IMG/VR virus record: IMGVR_UViG_3300022821_000020
Location: 1 to 62,246 of that record
From: a virus
Direction: 5' to 3' (one strand)
Length of the DNA stretch: 62,246 nucleotides
Both the position numbers and the translations under genes were made by a program. Below are positions 62,097-62,246 of the stretch, in pieces. Under the pieces are notes generated by a model, which did not search any database, was not told where the DNA came from, and saw only the letters and a list, made by a program, of their open reading frames with translations. Within the stretch, counting starts at the first letter, position 1; each line of letters starts with the position of its first letter.

Positions 62097-62246
62097 GCAA
62101 TGAATCGCCCAAGCTTGTGTGTCTCAAAGACAACAATGGAACGAAGCGTTGGTATCTAAATGGTAAGAAACACAGGACCGATGGTCCTGCGGTTGAACGT
62201 GCCAACGGAACCAAATATTGGTACCTGAATGGTCAGAGACACAGGA
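62093..62246 (+). CDS. HRTDGPA-repeat protein (copy H, partial)
   Basis: ATG at 62093 starts MSNESPKLVCLKDNNGTKRWYLNGKK, then HRTDGPA repeats at bases 62171 and 62240; the gene continues beyond the window. N-terminus nearly the same as the deleted remnant at 58947. Confidence 0.85.
   Translation, partial: MSNESPKLVCLKDNNGTKRWYLNGKKHRTDGPAVERANGTKYWYLNGQRHR

Overview
The window looks like a stretch of a large double-stranded DNA phage genome, probably a jumbo myovirus-like phage. Genes are short, packed with ATGA or TGATG overlaps, and run almost entirely on the plus strand. They mix host-takeover enzymes, translation factors, chaperones, homing endonucleases and many small unknown proteins. 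The only structural-looking proteins are one fibre-like protein and a partial gene at the left edge, both on the minus strand. TAA, TAG and TGA are all used as stops, so the standard code applies. The host cannot be named; promoters of the form TTCAAA-17-TAnnAT point to a sigma70-type bacterial polymerase.

Layout. 1-9 kb: two adenine-type DNA methyltransferases, an M23-like protein lacking catalytic histidines, a CoaB/class II aldolase fusion, a short UDP-sugar dehydrogenase, an M6 lipoprotein protease, an A-type Fe-S carrier and a fibre-like protein. 9-13 kb: an NAD+ salvage cassette (NadV, CinA-like, NMNAT-like) with an HNH homing endonuclease gene inserted at the start of nadV and flanked by a perfect 70-bp direct repeat. 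13-18 kb: SPFH protein, chagasin-type protease inhibitor, GroES. 18.3 kb: two tRNA genes with leucine anticodons. 19-25 kb: AlkB, ATP-grasp, RNase H, SpoT-like HD protein. 26.3-28.6 kb: an RNA ligase gene fractured by a split intein, with a free-standing Vsr-like endonuclease gene between the halves. 29-36 kb: small unknown genes, many with an SH3-like pattern. 36-50 kb: lysyl-tRNA synthetase, cREC domain, DnaQ-type exonuclease, ClpP-like, phosphatase, macro domain, deaminase, IF-1, SpoU methyltransferase, Nudix, DnaJ and a second RNA ligase. 50-55 kb: small genes. 55.4-58.6 kb: a minus-strand operon ending in a SprT-like protease and two repeat proteins. 58.7-62.2 kb: a triple zinc-knuckle protein, a 710-residue unknown protein and a truncated repeat gene.

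Themes. (1) Anti-defence and repair: NAD+ resynthesis, macro domain and Nudix, two RNA ligases plus cREC, tRNAs, LysRS and IF-1. (2) Three mobile endonuclease-related insertions or fractures. (3) Two expanded families: seven complete HRTDGPA-repeat genes plus one pseudogene and one copy cut by the window edge, all built on an exact 69-nt unit that carries a DNA-level hairpin; and at least 15 small SH3-like proteins. (4) Many promoters end 6-7 nt before a start codon, which predicts leaderless mRNAs. Several single-base frameshifts in A/T runs may be real or may be consensus errors.
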